Shown here in pieces: positions 38,838-48,771 of a DNA stretch of 64,000 nt. Source of the stretch: Zhongshania aliphaticivorans. Its GTDB lineage: Bacteria; Pseudomonadota; Gammaproteobacteria; Pseudomonadales; Spongiibacteraceae. Numbering within the stretch: the stretch's first letter is position 1; every line of letters starts with the position of its first letter. The stretch is from assembly GCF_902705855.1 (NCBI RefSeq), contig NZ_CACSIJ010000001.1, positions 403,856-467,855 of the forward strand, read 5' to 3'. The notes beneath the pieces are model-generated. The model saw nothing but the letters and a program-made list of their open reading frames with translations. It ran no database searches and was not told the origin of the DNA. Made by a program: the position numbers and the translations under genes.

Positions 38838-39884
38838 CTAAGTATTGCTAGACGGAAATACCAACATGGCATCGCCGTAACTAAAAAATCGGTATTGCTC
38901 AGCGACCGCTTCGCCGTATGCCGCTAACACTGCATCGCGGCCGGCAAAGGCGCTGATCAACATAATTAGCGTGGACTCGGGTAAATGGAAGTTGGTCACA
39001 ATCACATCCACACTGCGGAACTGATAACCGGGATAAATAAATATACGACTGTCACCAGAAAACGCGGCAATCTCACCTGACTGCGAAGCAGACTCCAGAC
39101 TGCGCACACTGGTTGTGCCCACCGCCACCACGCGACCGCCACGCGCTCGCGTTGCGCGCACTTGCTCACACACTGCTTCGCTCACCTCGATGTATTCGGC
39201 ATGCATCTGATGATCGCGGATATCGTCAGCGCGAACCGGCTGAAACGTCCCTGCGCCAACGTGAAGCGTAACAAACGCGATCTCAACGCCGAGATCACGG
39301 CACTCCTGCATTAACGCATCAGTAAAATGTAAACCTGCGGTTGGAGCTGCCACTGCGCCATCGCGGCTGGCATACACAGTTTGGTAGCGCTCGCGATCAT
39401 CCAACGCATCTTCGCGTTCTATATAAGGCGGCAGTGGCATATGACCAATACGATCAAGCACCTCTAACACCGGCGAGGCAAAGCGCAATTCAAACAAGGC
39501 ATCATGACGACCTAACACCGTCGCAACATCATCACCCGGCTCCGCCTCAGTGCTACTGCAAAGCCGCAGCTCCGCACCCGCCTTAGGCGATTTACTGGAA
39601 CGCACATGAGCCAAAACTTTATGATCATCAAGCAGACGTTCAATCAAAATCTCGATGCGACCGCCGGTGCCCTTAACCGCAAATAAGCGCGCAGGAATAA
39701 CGCGGGTATTATTAAAAACCAGCAAATCCCCCGCTCGTAAATAAGAGGGTAAATTCTTGAATTGACGATGCTCACAGCGCTGATTTTCACCCAGCACCAA
39801 CAAGCGGCTGCCGTCGCGCTCAGGCATGGGGTAATACGCTATTAAGCTATCGGGAAGCTCAAAACTAAAATCGCTGCGCCGCAT
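38838..39884 (-). CDS. queA: S-adenosylmethionine:tRNA ribosyltransferase-isomerase
   Basis: 348 residues from ATG 39884 ([19 protein letters not shown], the family's typical start; a TTG 15 bases earlier is unlikely). [92 protein letters not shown]. Converts preQ1-tRNA to epoxyqueuosine-tRNA after Tgt. Divergent from tRNA-Leu. Confidence 0.98.
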   Translation of the reverse strand: MRRSDFSFELPDSLIAYYPMPERDGSRLLVLGENQRCEHRQFKNLPSYLRAGDLLVFNNTRVIPARLFAVKGTGGRIEILIERLLDDHKVLAHVRSSKSPKAGAELRLCSSTEAEPGDDVATVLGRHDALFELRFASPVLEVLDRIGHMPLPPYIEREDALDDRERYQTVYASRDGAVAAPTAGLHFTDALMQECRDLGVEIAFVTLHVGAGTFQPVRADDIRDHQMHAEYIEVSEAVCEQVRATRARGGRVVAVGTTSVRSLESASQSGEIAAFSGDSRIFIYPGYQFRSVDVIVTNFHLPESTLIMLISAFAGRDAVLAAYGEAVAEQYRFFSYGDAMLVFPSSNT

Positions 39885-40002
39885 AATGTCTGCTTTCAAC
39901 CGGAAGGGCGCAAGATTAGCGGAAAATCCCAGCGGACTCCACCGAAGTAGATCATTCTATAACCAGCTTTAGACACTTTATTAAATAAAACTCCTCCGTC
40001 GA

Positions 40003-40038
40003 TTGACCCCACGAAAAAGCTTGTTATAATCCCGCCCC
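40003..40038 (+). promoter_or_regulatory. Sigma-70 promoter of tRNA-Leu with GC-rich discriminator
   Basis: TTGACC (40003-40008), a 16-nt spacer and perfect TATAAT (40025-40030), then CCCGCCCC. The GC run after the -10 is typical of stable-RNA promoters repressed by ppGpp. Confidence 0.85.
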
Positions 40039-40046
40039 ACTTACAT

Positions 40047-40131
40047 GCCAGTGTGGTGAAATTGGTAGACACGCTAGATTCAAAATCTGGTTCTTTCGGG
40101 AGTGGCGGTTCGAGTCCGCCCACTGGTACCA
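40047..40131 (+). tRNA. tRNA-Leu(CAA)
   Basis: 85 nt including encoded CCA. Acceptor GCCAGTG pairs with CACTGGT; D-loop GGTGAAATTGGTAGAC; anticodon stem CTAGA/TCTGG around TTCAAAA gives anticodon CAA, decoding UUG; long class II variable arm (GTTCTTTCGGGAGT); T arm GGCGGTTCGAGTCCGCC. Confidence 0.97.
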
Positions 40132-40311
40132 TGTAAGCTCATCAAATAAATTAAGTTGCTCTGCCTATGAGCAATTCGATTTACTCGCAAGAAATACCAC
40201 CAACTCTAAATTACAAATTGCTAATCTGGCTTTACATCACTTTGCTTTCCATAAGAGCGGGCTCCCTTTACACTCTTGCGCAATTCAATAAAGCGATGAG
40301 GCACTTAGCCG

Positions 40312-40920
40312 ATGGCGGCCAGTGATCAACAGCGTCAACAATTGCGTCACATCAGTGCGCAACTCAGTGAAATACTTGATAGCAGCCAAACCTTAGGCGG
40401 CAGCGATGACCAACTTGCAGAGATAGAAGCTGCACTGTCTGCGTTAAGCACCAAAATGGCGACGCTGCGCGATCGCAAATTGCTCGAGTTTTACAACCCC
40501 GACTTTGCTGGTGACTTTCGCAATATTCTTCCCTGCAGCCCCATCAGCGGATACTTCAACCCCATTGCACCAGATTTACGCATCTGGCAAGAGCAAGACC
40601 GCGTATACGCTGAGGGCTCCTTTGGGAAAATTCACGAAGGGCCACCAGACTGTGTGCACGGTGGTATTATCAGCGCGGTTTATGATCAAGTTCTTGCGTT
40701 TGCAGCCCTAGCCAATGAACTACCCAGCATGACTGCCAGCTTGACGGTGAAATATCGCAAACCTACGCCACTGCTTAAGCCAATCCGCTTTTCCACATGG
40801 CTAGAAAAACGTAAAGATCGCCACATCATCATTAAGGGTGAATGCCACAGCGGTGATATGCTATTAAGCAGCGCAGAAGGCCTTTTTATTATGTATAAGA
40901 AAAACAGCACGGGAAATTAA
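40312..40920 (+). CDS. PaaI/4HBT-type hotdog thioesterase
   Basis: 202 residues. The N-terminal about 70 residues are helical; a single hotdog domain follows, with GPPDCVHGGIISAVYDQVLAFA (HGG and the acidic helix residue of the PaaI group), SLTVKYRKPTPLLKPI and IIIKGECHSGDMLLSSAEGLFIMY. Hydrolyses an acyl-CoA; substrate unknown. 14 bases before the TonB receptor on the same strand, so probably co-transcribed. Confidence 0.87.
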   Translation: MAASDQQRQQLRHISAQLSEILDSSQTLGGSDDQLAEIEAALSALSTKMATLRDRKLLEFYNPDFAGDFRNILPCSPISGYFNPIAPDLRIWQEQDRVYAEGSFGKIHEGPPDCVHGGIISAVYDQVLAFAALANELPSMTASLTVKYRKPTPLLKPIRFSTWLEKRKDRHIIIKGECHSGDMLLSSAEGLFIMYKKNSTGN

Positions 40921-40934
40921 GGAATAGCACAAAC

Positions 40935-42980
40935 ATGATGACAAAATACGCTACCCCGCTGGCAATAAGCATCAGCTTAGCATCTGGATTAACTCTCGCT
41001 ACAGAGGATACACCTACCGCACCGGAAACCGTTGCGGTGACGGCAGACCGAATTGAAAAACAAGTTAATGAACAAAGCCTAGCACTCACGATCATCAGCC
41101 AAGAAGATATTGAAAGCATAGGTCACACCCATATTAGCCAAGTATTAAACCAAGTACCCGGCGTAACGATTAGCCGCGGCAACGGCCAAGAAAGTCTTAC
41201 CGCAATGCGTTCTGGCGTTCTCACTGGCACCGGCAGCTGTGGCGCCTTTTATTTTGCCGAAGACGGCATACCTTTGCGCGCACCCGGCTTTTGCAATGTA
41301 AATGAGCTCTTTGATGTCAACGCCGAGCAAGCCGCTCGCATAGAAGTCATTCGCGGCCCAGGAACGGCGGTACACGGCACCAATGCACTAAACGGCGTAA
41401 TCAATGTGATTAGCCAAGCCCCCGCAACCGAAGCGGAATCTCATCTATCTATTGAAGCTGGCCCAGACAAATATGGCCGCATAAAAGCCAGTCACAGCGA
41501 CACCAATGGCAAGCATGGTTACCGCATTAGCCTGCAGGGCAATCACGATGACGGCTATAAAGACGAATCTGGCTTTGACCAGCAAAAAATGAATTTGCGC
41601 CACGACTATCACGGCGAGACATGGAATATTCAATCCATGTTAGCGGCGAGTAATCTTAACCAAGAAACCGCCGGTTATATTTTAGGTAAAGACGCCTACA
41701 AAGACGCAAGCCGCAAGCGAGAAAACCCCAACCCCGAGGCTTTTAGAAACAGCAGTAGCGTCCGTTATTACAGCCGCTTTGAGCGTGAAGGTGAGCGGGA
41801 CAGCCGTTTTATCGTCACACCATATTTGCGCTACACCGAGATGGAGTTTCTGCAACATTTTTTACCTGGCACCCCGCTTGAAGAAAACGGTGAGCGTACC
41901 GCTGGCCTGCAAAGCGCCTTTTACCAAAACTACAGCGAGAACGTCACGCTTTATAACGGCTTCGATATGGAAGTAACCAAAGCCTATTTAAAGCAGTCAC
42001 AGAATCAAGCGAGTTTTGCGGCGTTCCCAACGGGTCAACACTACGACTATGAAGTCGACGCCTTATACGGCGCGTGGTTTGTCGGTGGTGACTGGCAGGC
42101 GACCAGCACTACCAAAGTCAATTTTGGCGGCCGCTACGATATTCAATTTTATGACTATGACAATCTAATACTCGACGGTAACTCCGCCGCCGACGGCAGT
42201 GCCTGCCCTTCTGGCACCTGTCGCTACGCGCGACCAGTCGACGATAAAGAGCGCTTCCGTAACAGCTCCTTTAATCTCGGCGTGATTCAAAATTTAAGCA
42301 AACACACCGATATAGTTGCCAATGCCGCGCACGGCTTTCGAGCGCCACAGGCTGCCGAGCTATATCGCCTGCAAGCTCAGCAACTTAATGCTGATCTTGA
42401 AGAGGAATCACTGAACAGTTTCGAAATTGGTTTACGTGGCAGCTGGGACACATTCCAATATCGTATATCCACCTACTGGATGCACAAAAACGACGTCATC
42501 ATTCAAGACAGTAATCGCAGTAATGTTAACGGTGGCAAGACGATCGACCGCGGCGTAGAAGCCAACTTCAGCTGGCACATTACGCCAAATTTGATGTGGC
42601 AACTGCAAGCCAGCTATAGCAAACATCAATACGACAATGATGCGCTAACAACAAAGGGAAATGAAATCGACACGGCGCCACGCCAGCTAGCAGGCACACT
42701 GGTTCGCTGGTCACCTTTTGCCAGCACCCGTATTGAGCTGGAGATTCAACACCAAGGTGAATACTTCCTTGAAGAAGATAATCTACACCGCTACCCAGAC
42801 CACACCCTCAGTAACTTACGCTGGCGCCAGCAATACAGTGAGCAGCTATACTCCGTGCTTAGAATCAACAACCTCACCGACATTGATTATGCCGAACGCG
42901 CTGATTATGCCTTCGGCGACTACCGCTATTTTATCGGCGAACCACGCGCGATCTATCTTGAGCTAGGGGTGGACTTTTAA
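40935..42980 (+). CDS. TonB-dependent outer-membrane receptor
   Basis: 681 residues. Signal peptide (about 1-22), TonB-box-like TPETVAVTADRI region, plug domain (LALTIISQEDIE..., IEVIRGPGTAVHGTNALNGVINVISQ), then a 22-strand-type barrel ending with an aromatic residue (LELGVDF). Two loop cysteine pairs (GSCGAFYF...GFCN in the plug; ACPSGTCRY in an outer loop). Takes up an iron complex, vitamin or other scarce compound; the substrate is not shown. No clear Fur box upstream. Likely operon with the thioesterase. Confidence 0.93.
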   Translation: MMTKYATPLAISISLASGLTLATEDTPTAPETVAVTADRIEKQVNEQSLALTIISQEDIESIGHTHISQVLNQVPGVTISRGNGQESLTAMRSGVLTGTGSCGAFYFAEDGIPLRAPGFCNVNELFDVNAEQAARIEVIRGPGTAVHGTNALNGVINVISQAPATEAESHLSIEAGPDKYGRIKASHSDTNGKHGYRISLQGNHDDGYKDESGFDQQKMNLRHDYHGETWNIQSMLAASNLNQETAGYILGKDAYKDASRKRENPNPEAFRNSSSVRYYSRFEREGERDSRFIVTPYLRYTEMEFLQHFLPGTPLEENGERTAGLQSAFYQNYSENVTLYNGFDMEVTKAYLKQSQNQASFAAFPTGQHYDYEVDALYGAWFVGGDWQATSTTKVNFGGRYDIQFYDYDNLILDGNSAADGSACPSGTCRYARPVDDKERFRNSSFNLGVIQNLSKHTDIVANAAHGFRAPQAAELYRLQAQQLNADLEEESLNSFEIGLRGSWDTFQYRISTYWMHKNDVIIQDSNRSNVNGGKTIDRGVEANFSWHITPNLMWQLQASYSKHQYDNDALTTKGNEIDTAPRQLAGTLVRWSPFASTRIELEIQHQGEYFLEEDNLHRYPDHTLSNLRWRQQYSEQLYSVLRINNLTDIDYAERADYAFGDYRYFIGEPRAIYLELGVDF

Positions 42981-43023
42981 GCGAGGTGGAATTTCAAAAA
43001 TCACGCCTAATTAGCAGTGTTTG

Positions 43024-43039
43024 TGTGACGATGTTCACA
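43024..43039 (+). promoter_or_regulatory. Perfect CRP-type site
   Basis: TGTGA-CGATGT-TCACA, both half-sites exact, 78 bases upstream of the small secreted-protein gene at 43117. The window's CRP-like regulator has the matching recognition helix. Confidence 0.75.
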
Positions 43040-43116
43040 GCTACGCCAAACATCTATGTTACCGCTGAGCAATATCGTTATATTTGAAACACATTCAATG
43101 ATATTAGGTCACTGCA

Positions 43117-43401
43117 ATGGGCTTCATCAAAATACTAACTGTTGTCTCAGCGTTGATTATCACCCACAGCGCCCTTGCCGATCCCAAGCAAGAACCCAAG
43201 AGCCACTCAATTATAGCGATGTGGTCCTCTTGGATTAAAGATCTCAAACCCAAAACCGAGAGCAGCGCGTGGCCAGAACTACCAAAAATCAGCACGCGCT
43301 TTCATATTGAAACCCAAGCAAGCCAATTTAAGCTACGCAAGGGCGATAAAATGGTTCTCACCATTAGTCCTGTAGGTATGTCGCTGAGCTCACGTTTTTA
43401 G
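43117..43401 (+). CDS. Small secreted protein of unknown function
   Basis: 94 residues. Signal peptide (FIKILTVVSALIITHSALA, cleavage before DPKQ), then a mature part of about 73 residues with Trp-rich SIIAMWSSWIKDLKP and a basic C-terminal KLRKGDKMVLTISPVGMSLSSRF. No family recognised. Weak ribosome site. Lies after the TonB receptor with its own CRP-type site, so it may be controlled by carbon status. Convergent with trpS. Confidence 0.6.
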   Translation: MGFIKILTVVSALIITHSALADPKQEPKSHSIIAMWSSWIKDLKPKTESSAWPELPKISTRFHIETQASQFKLRKGDKMVLTISPVGMSLSSRF

Positions 43402-43406
43402 ACCTA

Positions 43407-44411
43407 CTATTGAAAAGCAGCTAAACCAACAGCTTTGCGCACTTTTGCCAACATCGGCGCGGCCTGCGCCCTCGCTTTTTCTGCACCTTTTTTAAGTTCT
43501 GCCTCAAGGAATTCACCGTCGGCTAAAATCGCCTCGTAACGCTCGCGCGCGGGAGCAAGCTGAGTATTAATTAACTCAAACAAGTCTTTTTTCGCTTGGC
43601 CCCAGGCGATACCGTCGGCAAACTTCTGACGCATTTCCGCTGTCTCTGCGGGTGTAGCAAAGGCCTGCCATATTTCGAATACCGTTGAGCTGTCTGGATC
43701 TTTGGGCTCACCAGGTTCTAGCAAATTGGTTTTGATCTTATTAATGTGTTTTTGCAGCTTCTTTTCTGGCAAAAACAAGGGAATAGTATTGCCGTAGCTT
43801 TTACTCATCTTACGCCCGTCTAAACCACTCAAGACCGCAACATTGTCAACAACCGCTTCTGGAAGAACAAAGGTGTCACCGTACAAATGATTAAAACGCT
43901 GTGCCATATCGCGGGCCATTTCGATGTGCTGAATCTGGTCTCGGCCCACCGGCACCTTACTGGCGTTAAACATTAAAATATCTGCTGCCATTAAAATCGG
44001 ATAGCTGAACAATCCCATCGTAACGCCAAAATCAGAGTCATCGCCGTTTTCCTCATTGGCTTGCACCGCGGCTTTGTAGGCGTGGGAACGGTTCATTAAA
44101 CCCTTTGCGCACACACAGGTAAGAATCCAGCTCAGCTCGGTAATCTCAGGAACGTCTGACTGTCGATAAAAGGTCGTCGAGTCAGTATCTAAACCTAGTG
44201 CCAACCAGGTTGCGGCAATTTCACGACTAGACTGATGCACCATGGCAGGCTCAGAACTTTTAATCAGCGCGTGATAATCGGCAAGAAAGAAAAATGCATC
44301 CAACTCACCACGCTGACTTTCTGCAATGGCAGGACGAATTGCGCCAACGTAGTTTCCTAAATGCGGCGTTCCGGTAGTCGTAATGCCGGTAAGTACCCGC
44401 TGCTTAGCCAT
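43407..44411 (-). CDS. trpS: Tryptophanyl-tRNA synthetase
   Basis: 334 residues from ATG 44411 (AGGA 7 nt upstream; the frame extends 36 bases further). Class I signatures [13 protein letters not shown] (HIGH-like) and [12 protein letters not shown] (KMSKS). Typical bacterial length. Charges tRNA-Trp. Confidence 0.98.
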   Translation of the reverse strand: MAKQRVLTGITTTGTPHLGNYVGAIRPAIAESQRGELDAFFFLADYHALIKSSEPAMVHQSSREIAATWLALGLDTDSTTFYRQSDVPEITELSWILTCVCAKGLMNRSHAYKAAVQANEENGDDSDFGVTMGLFSYPILMAADILMFNASKVPVGRDQIQHIEMARDMAQRFNHLYGDTFVLPEAVVDNVAVLSGLDGRKMSKSYGNTIPLFLPEKKLQKHINKIKTNLLEPGEPKDPDSSTVFEIWQAFATPAETAEMRQKFADGIAWGQAKKDLFELINTQLAPARERYEAILADGEFLEAELKKGAEKARAQAAPMLAKVRKAVGLAAFQ

Positions 44412-44526
44412 AATTTTTTCCTGTTCGATTTTGAGGCGGTGTTGCAATCAGCCGCTGCTTTGAATAAAGGCGCTTATGATACTGGCTCGACACTGCGGTG
44501 TCAGTAATCCGTACACCCCATAGATA

Positions 44527-45621
44527 TTACAAAAGATCTTCAAAGATTTGCTTATAGCGCGGCGCCAATTGCCGCCAACTTAAAGCACTAACATCTACAG
44601 GCACTGAATTACCTCGCACTTTTTGGAGCAGTAGATTTTGCAATTGTATTCTGCAAGCGCCAGCCTCTAATTGCAGATCATCACTCGCGGTATAGCGATA
44701 CGCCTCACCAAACCACTCTGAGTAACACAGACGATCGGGAATGAGTGGCGTACAGCCCTGCGCGACCGCCTCTAATATCGCTAACCCCTGAAAATCATGT
44801 ATAGCGGTAGACAAAACCACATCACAGCGCGACAACATCTCCTCGTAACGGCGAGCGTCGGCAACATAACCCCACTGACACAGCGTCAACACATCACTGT
44901 GCTCAATTACCGCCTTAATTTCTGCAAATTCTTCCGGATGATGCCTAAACTGTTGACCTGCAATATAAAAATCGAGTGGCAGCGCGTGCTCTGCGCACTC
45001 CTTCACTAAAGCCAATAAGCGATCTGGCCCCTTGTCGTACTCCCAGCGGTGATTCCACAGTACACTTAATCGCGCGCCGGCGGGGCGAGGGGTATAGTCG
45101 TGAAGTTCGATTCCAACCGGCAACACTTGCGAATGTGCGAGCTGGGCCGCCACCTCGGCACGGGGTGCAAAATCAGGCAGCTTTGCCAACAGACTATCGG
45201 CACCGTCTAATAAGGTGCGGCGATTATAGTCGCTATTAAAAAGCACCTTATCCGCCGCCAAGGCAGTATAAATATTAAGTATTTGCGGCTCCACCCCACT
45301 ACGCTGCTGGACATTTTGAGGATAACTAAACTGGTTCTCATGAAAATAAACCACGGTGGGAATCCGACCTAATTCCGGCACCAAACCACGCAGCGCAGAC
45401 AGGTCGGTCATCGATGTCGCCAGTACGACATCATAGGGCGCCGTTAGCAGCGCCCGCTGTTGCATTGCCCAGCTCAAGCTGTTGCCGCGAATACGCCAAC
45501 TAAAGTAGCGCGCCGGCAAACTTAATACCGTCCATTCAATATTCGGCAAATGTCGCATTAGGCCATCTAGCCAATGACGATGGCTGTCAGCGTGGTAAGC
45601 CGATAAGACCAACACTCTCAT
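44527..45621 (-). CDS. GTDC1/DUF3524 glycosyltransferase, candidate tRNA-queuosine mannosyltransferase
   Basis: 364 residues from ATG 45621. GT-B-type enzyme with an N-terminal DUF3524 domain (LVLSAYHADSHRHWLDGLM, LPARYFSWRIRG, VVYFHENQFSYP, LFNSDYNRRTLL) and a C-terminal GT4-like domain (LWNHRWEYDKGPDRLL, DVVLSTAIHDFQGLAILEAVAQG). These motifs match human GTDC1/QTMAN, which mannosylates queuosine in tRNA-Asp. The genome makes queuosine (queA and tgt 5 kb away). Modification of Q is therefore a strong inference, not proven; another glycan acceptor is possible. Upstream of trpS on the same strand. Confidence 0.82.
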   Translation of the reverse strand: MRVLVLSAYHADSHRHWLDGLMRHLPNIEWTVLSLPARYFSWRIRGNSLSWAMQQRALLTAPYDVVLATSMTDLSALRGLVPELGRIPTVVYFHENQFSYPQNVQQRSGVEPQILNIYTALAADKVLFNSDYNRRTLLDGADSLLAKLPDFAPRAEVAAQLAHSQVLPVGIELHDYTPRPAGARLSVLWNHRWEYDKGPDRLLALVKECAEHALPLDFYIAGQQFRHHPEEFAEIKAVIEHSDVLTLCQWGYVADARRYEEMLSRCDVVLSTAIHDFQGLAILEAVAQGCTPLIPDRLCYSEWFGEAYRYTASDDLQLEAGACRIQLQNLLLQKVRGNSVPVDVSALSWRQLAPRYKQIFEDLL

Positions 45622-45725
45622 ATTATTCAAACCGTTCCGTTCAATGACTGAATCGTAAATTGACGCATGATAACTGCTCCATTACCCTCTTCGCCTATTA
45701 CAACTACTTGGACTCAGCGACTGAT

Positions 45726-46520
45726 ATGCGCCAATACACTACCCTACAGTGGGACAACACCAACGGCATTGCCAAAATCACTTTGAATCGTCCCGATGCG
45801 GCCAACAGCGTCAATCTTGAAATGGCGCAGGAACTCATGCACGCGGCAATGGTTTGCGACGAAGATAGCAGCGTTCGCGCCGTGATCCTAACCGCCACTG
45901 GCAATATGTTTTGTGCAGGCGGCGACGTGCCGAGCTTTAAAGCAGCGGGCGATGATGTCGGTTTATTACTGAAGGATGTAACCGCTTGTTTGCACTCTGC
46001 TAATGCCCGCTTCGCCCGCATGACGGCTCCACTCATCATTGCTATTAACGGAACCGCCGCTGGTGCAGGTTTTAGTCTAGCGGTTTCAGGCGATATCGTC
46101 CTTGCCGCCGAAACAGCAAAATTTACTATGGCTTATACCGGCATTGGCGCCAGCCCTGATGGCGGTGCCAGCGTGTATTTGCCGCGTCTTATTGGTTTAC
46201 GACGCACCCAAGAACTCATGTTTACTAACCGCGTACTGTCTGCTCAAGAAGCGCTGGATTGGGGATTGCTCACCAAAGTGGTCTCATCAGAAAACCTCAT
46301 GACTGAAGCCGAAGCCCTTGCCAATAAACTCGCCAGCGGGCCTAAAATGGCCCACGGCCAAATCAAGCAGCTACTGCTGGGCAGTTACGCAAACTCACTA
46401 GAAACCCAGTTAGAAATTGAAAGTCGCGGTATAGCCAAATGTGTTAGCAGCCCAGAAGGCCGCGAAGGCCTACAGGCATTTTCTGAAAAGCGTAAGCCAG
46501 ATTTTAAATCGGTAAGCTAA
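45726..46520 (+). CDS. Crotonase-family enoyl-CoA isomerase-like protein
   Basis: 264 residues from ATG 45726; the frame begins with a TTG 66 bases earlier but the family starts near YTTLQWDNTNGIAKITLNRPDAAN. MFCAGGDVPSF oxyanion hole; hydratase glutamates are missing (GTAAGAGFSLAVSGD, MAYTGIGASPDGGA) while the isomerase-type PDGG aspartate is kept, as in PaaG. Probably isomerises enoyl-CoAs. Isolated between divergent and convergent neighbours. Confidence 0.85.
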   Translation: MRQYTTLQWDNTNGIAKITLNRPDAANSVNLEMAQELMHAAMVCDEDSSVRAVILTATGNMFCAGGDVPSFKAAGDDVGLLLKDVTACLHSANARFARMTAPLIIAINGTAAGAGFSLAVSGDIVLAAETAKFTMAYTGIGASPDGGASVYLPRLIGLRRTQELMFTNRVLSAQEALDWGLLTKVVSSENLMTEAEALANKLASGPKMAHGQIKQLLLGSYANSLETQLEIESRGIAKCVSSPEGREGLQAFSEKRKPDFKSVS

Positions 46521-46532
46521 AGCCCCTGATTT

Positions 46533-46564
46533 AGCACTGAAAGTCAGCCCTGGCTTTTAGTGCT
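46533..46564. terminator. Convergent terminator hairpin
   Basis: Arms 46533-46547 (AGCACTGAAAGTCAG) and 46550-46564 pair over about 14 bp with two G-U pairs and a tiny loop, between the crotonase and the aminopeptidase, overlapping the latter's stop. Confidence 0.65.
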
Positions 46565-47864
46565 CGCCAGCATCGACAACCGAGTCTAGCTGATAATACT
46601 TGGTCAATACCTTCGTTAAGTTATACGCATCTTTGCTGCCAGCCAGCTCCCGAATAGAATGCATAGCAAAGGTCGGCACACCGATATCCAAGGTTTTCAC
46701 CCCAATCGCCGACGCCGTTAGCGGCCCTATTGTGCTGCCACAGGCCATATCACTACGTACTACAAAACTTTGCACCGCCACGCCGCTATTCGCGCACAGG
46801 CGCCTAAATAGAGAGCTTGTCTCGCTATTGGTCGCGTATCGTTGATTCACATTGTTTTTAATCACTGGACCGGCGTTTAGCAAGGGGCCGTGATTGCCGT
46901 CGTGTTTATCGCTGAAATTGGGGTGGATACCGTGGGCATTGTCTGCAGAAATCATCATTGAATTAGCGATAGCCCGCTGCCACGTAACCTCATCCCCCGC
47001 AATACGCCGCAATACCGACTCTAGCATGGGCCCTTGAGCGCCAACAGCAGACTGACTACCCACTTCTTCGTGGTCATTGCACACTAAGACCGTGTGCTCA
47101 CTGGTATCTGCCGCTAACAAGGATTCTAGGCCTATATAACATGACAGGAGGTTATCGAGGCGCGCACTGGCGATAAAGTCTTCATTCCAGCCCACCATTG
47201 CCGCAGGCTGACAATCGAAAAAGCTCAGCTCGTAGTCCAGTACTGCTGCAACATCCTTGCAGCCTTGCTGCCCCAGAGTGTCAGCAAGCAATGCGCGAAA
47301 ATCGCTAGATTCTTCACTCTGTAAAATAACGACCGGAAGGTCACGCTGCGGATTTATTGAGTGGTTATTGTTGGCTTCGCGATCAAGATGAATCGCCAAG
47401 CTGGGAATAACGCCCACGGGGCGATTCAAATTAATTAAAGCACTACGCAACTGACCTTGCGCGTTTTCGTAATTTACCCGCCCCGCTAAACCTAGATCGC
47501 GATCAAACCACGGATTGAGTAAAGCACCGCCATACACTTCAACGCCCAGCTGAAAATAACCCTGCCGATGTAACTCTGGCGTCGGCTTAACCTTCAGATT
47601 AGGGCTGTCGGTATGCGCGCCGACCATGCGCCAACCCCGCTCATGAACCGGATCTTTGCCACAGCGGAAAGCGACAATAGATGAGCCGTTGCGAATAAGG
47701 TAATAGCCCTTGCCCTGCTCAAGCTGCCATTCGCCACGTTCGTCTAAGGCATTAAACCCCGACGCCTGAAGCCGTAAACGCATTTCCTCTACCGCATGGA
47801 ATGGCGTTGGACTCGCATCTAGAAAATCACGCAGACCTTTGTTAAATTCTTGTAAATCACTCAT
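46557..47864 (-). CDS. apeB: M18-family aminopeptidase
   Basis: 435 residues from ATG 47864 (the frame runs 24 bases further). [15 protein letters not shown]-terminus; metal-site motifs [57 protein letters not shown] and the C-terminal [19 protein letters not shown]. Releases acidic or neutral N-terminal residues; a zinc dodecamer in the family. Overlaps the end of the preceding dehydrogenase by 8 bases. Confidence 0.95.
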   Translation of the reverse strand: MSDLQEFNKGLRDFLDASPTPFHAVEEMRLRLQASGFNALDERGEWQLEQGKGYYLIRNGSSIVAFRCGKDPVHERGWRMVGAHTDSPNLKVKPTPELHRQGYFQLGVEVYGGALLNPWFDRDLGLAGRVNYENAQGQLRSALINLNRPVGVIPSLAIHLDREANNNHSINPQRDLPVVILQSEESSDFRALLADTLGQQGCKDVAAVLDYELSFFDCQPAAMVGWNEDFIASARLDNLLSCYIGLESLLAADTSEHTVLVCNDHEEVGSQSAVGAQGPMLESVLRRIAGDEVTWQRAIANSMMISADNAHGIHPNFSDKHDGNHGPLLNAGPVIKNNVNQRYATNSETSSLFRRLCANSGVAVQSFVVRSDMACGSTIGPLTASAIGVKTLDIGVPTFAMHSIRELAGSKDAYNLTKVLTKYYQLDSVVDAGEH

Positions 47865-48759
47865 TACCGCGTTTCCCTCGATGCGCATCCGACATCGAAT
47901 GTTGTAGTGCTAATAATAAACTAGAGGTATCGCTACGCCCGCCGCCAAGATTTTGGACTTGAGTATAAAACTGGTCAACCAAGGCTGTGACCGGCAAACT
48001 CAGTTTGCGCTTGCGAGCCTCGTCTAACACATAGCCAAGATCCTTTCGCATCCAGTCTACTGCAAAGCCAAAATCAAATTCCTTTGCCAGCATCGTTTTG
48101 GCGCGATTATCCATTTGCCAAGATTGCGCCGCGCCACCGCTAATAACATCGATCACCGCCGACATATCTAGCCCAGCCTGCTCGCCAAAATGAATCCCTT
48201 CGGCTAGGCCCTGCAGCAAGCCAGCAATACAAATCTGGTTCACCATCTTGGCCAATTGCCCCGAGCCTACCGGCCCCAAGAGCTGATATTGCGCAGCGTA
48301 TGCCGAAAATAGTGGTGCCACCAAAGCAAAGGCATCTGCGTCACCGCCGGCCATTACCGTTAGGCGGCCACCTTCTGCGCCTGCCTGACCACCGGAAACA
48401 GGGGCATCAATAAACTGTTGGCCGCAGTCATGTGCGATTCTAGCCATATCTCGGGCCAACTCTGCGGATGTAGTCGAATGATCGACGACGATGCCATTCG
48501 CGGGCATATGCGCAAACACCCCGTCATCTCCACACAATACTGCGCGCACATCTTTGTCTGCGCCGAGACACACCATAACCACTGCTGCGTCAGCAACCGC
48601 CGCAGCGATGGAGTTGCTCGCTGCGACACCGTATTCGGTTGACCATTTCTCAGCTTTCACGGCGCTGCGATTAAATACCGAAACTGAAAATCCGGCGCGG
48701 CACAAATGCCCCGCCATCGGATATCCCATCGTGCCTAACCCAATAAACGCGACTTCCAT
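47857..48759 (-). CDS. 3-hydroxyisobutyrate dehydrogenase-family oxidoreductase
   Basis: 300 residues. [16 protein letters not shown](P) motif, [20 protein letters not shown], and the catalytic Lys in [10 protein letters not shown]. The last 40 residues ([25 protein letters not shown]) are typical. Could act in valine breakdown or as tartronate-semialdehyde or other beta-hydroxyacid reductase; sequence alone does not decide. Member of the tsaB-uppP-...-apeB minus run. Confidence 0.87.
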   Translation of the reverse strand: MEVAFIGLGTMGYPMAGHLCRAGFSVSVFNRSAVKAEKWSTEYGVAASNSIAAAVADAAVVMVCLGADKDVRAVLCGDDGVFAHMPANGIVVDHSTTSAELARDMARIAHDCGQQFIDAPVSGGQAGAEGGRLTVMAGGDADAFALVAPLFSAYAAQYQLLGPVGSGQLAKMVNQICIAGLLQGLAEGIHFGEQAGLDMSAVIDVISGGAAQSWQMDNRAKTMLAKEFDFGFAVDWMRKDLGYVLDEARKRKLSLPVTALVDQFYTQVQNLGGGRSDTSSLLLALQHSMSDAHRGKRGNE

Positions 48760-48771
48760 GTGGCTCTCCGT

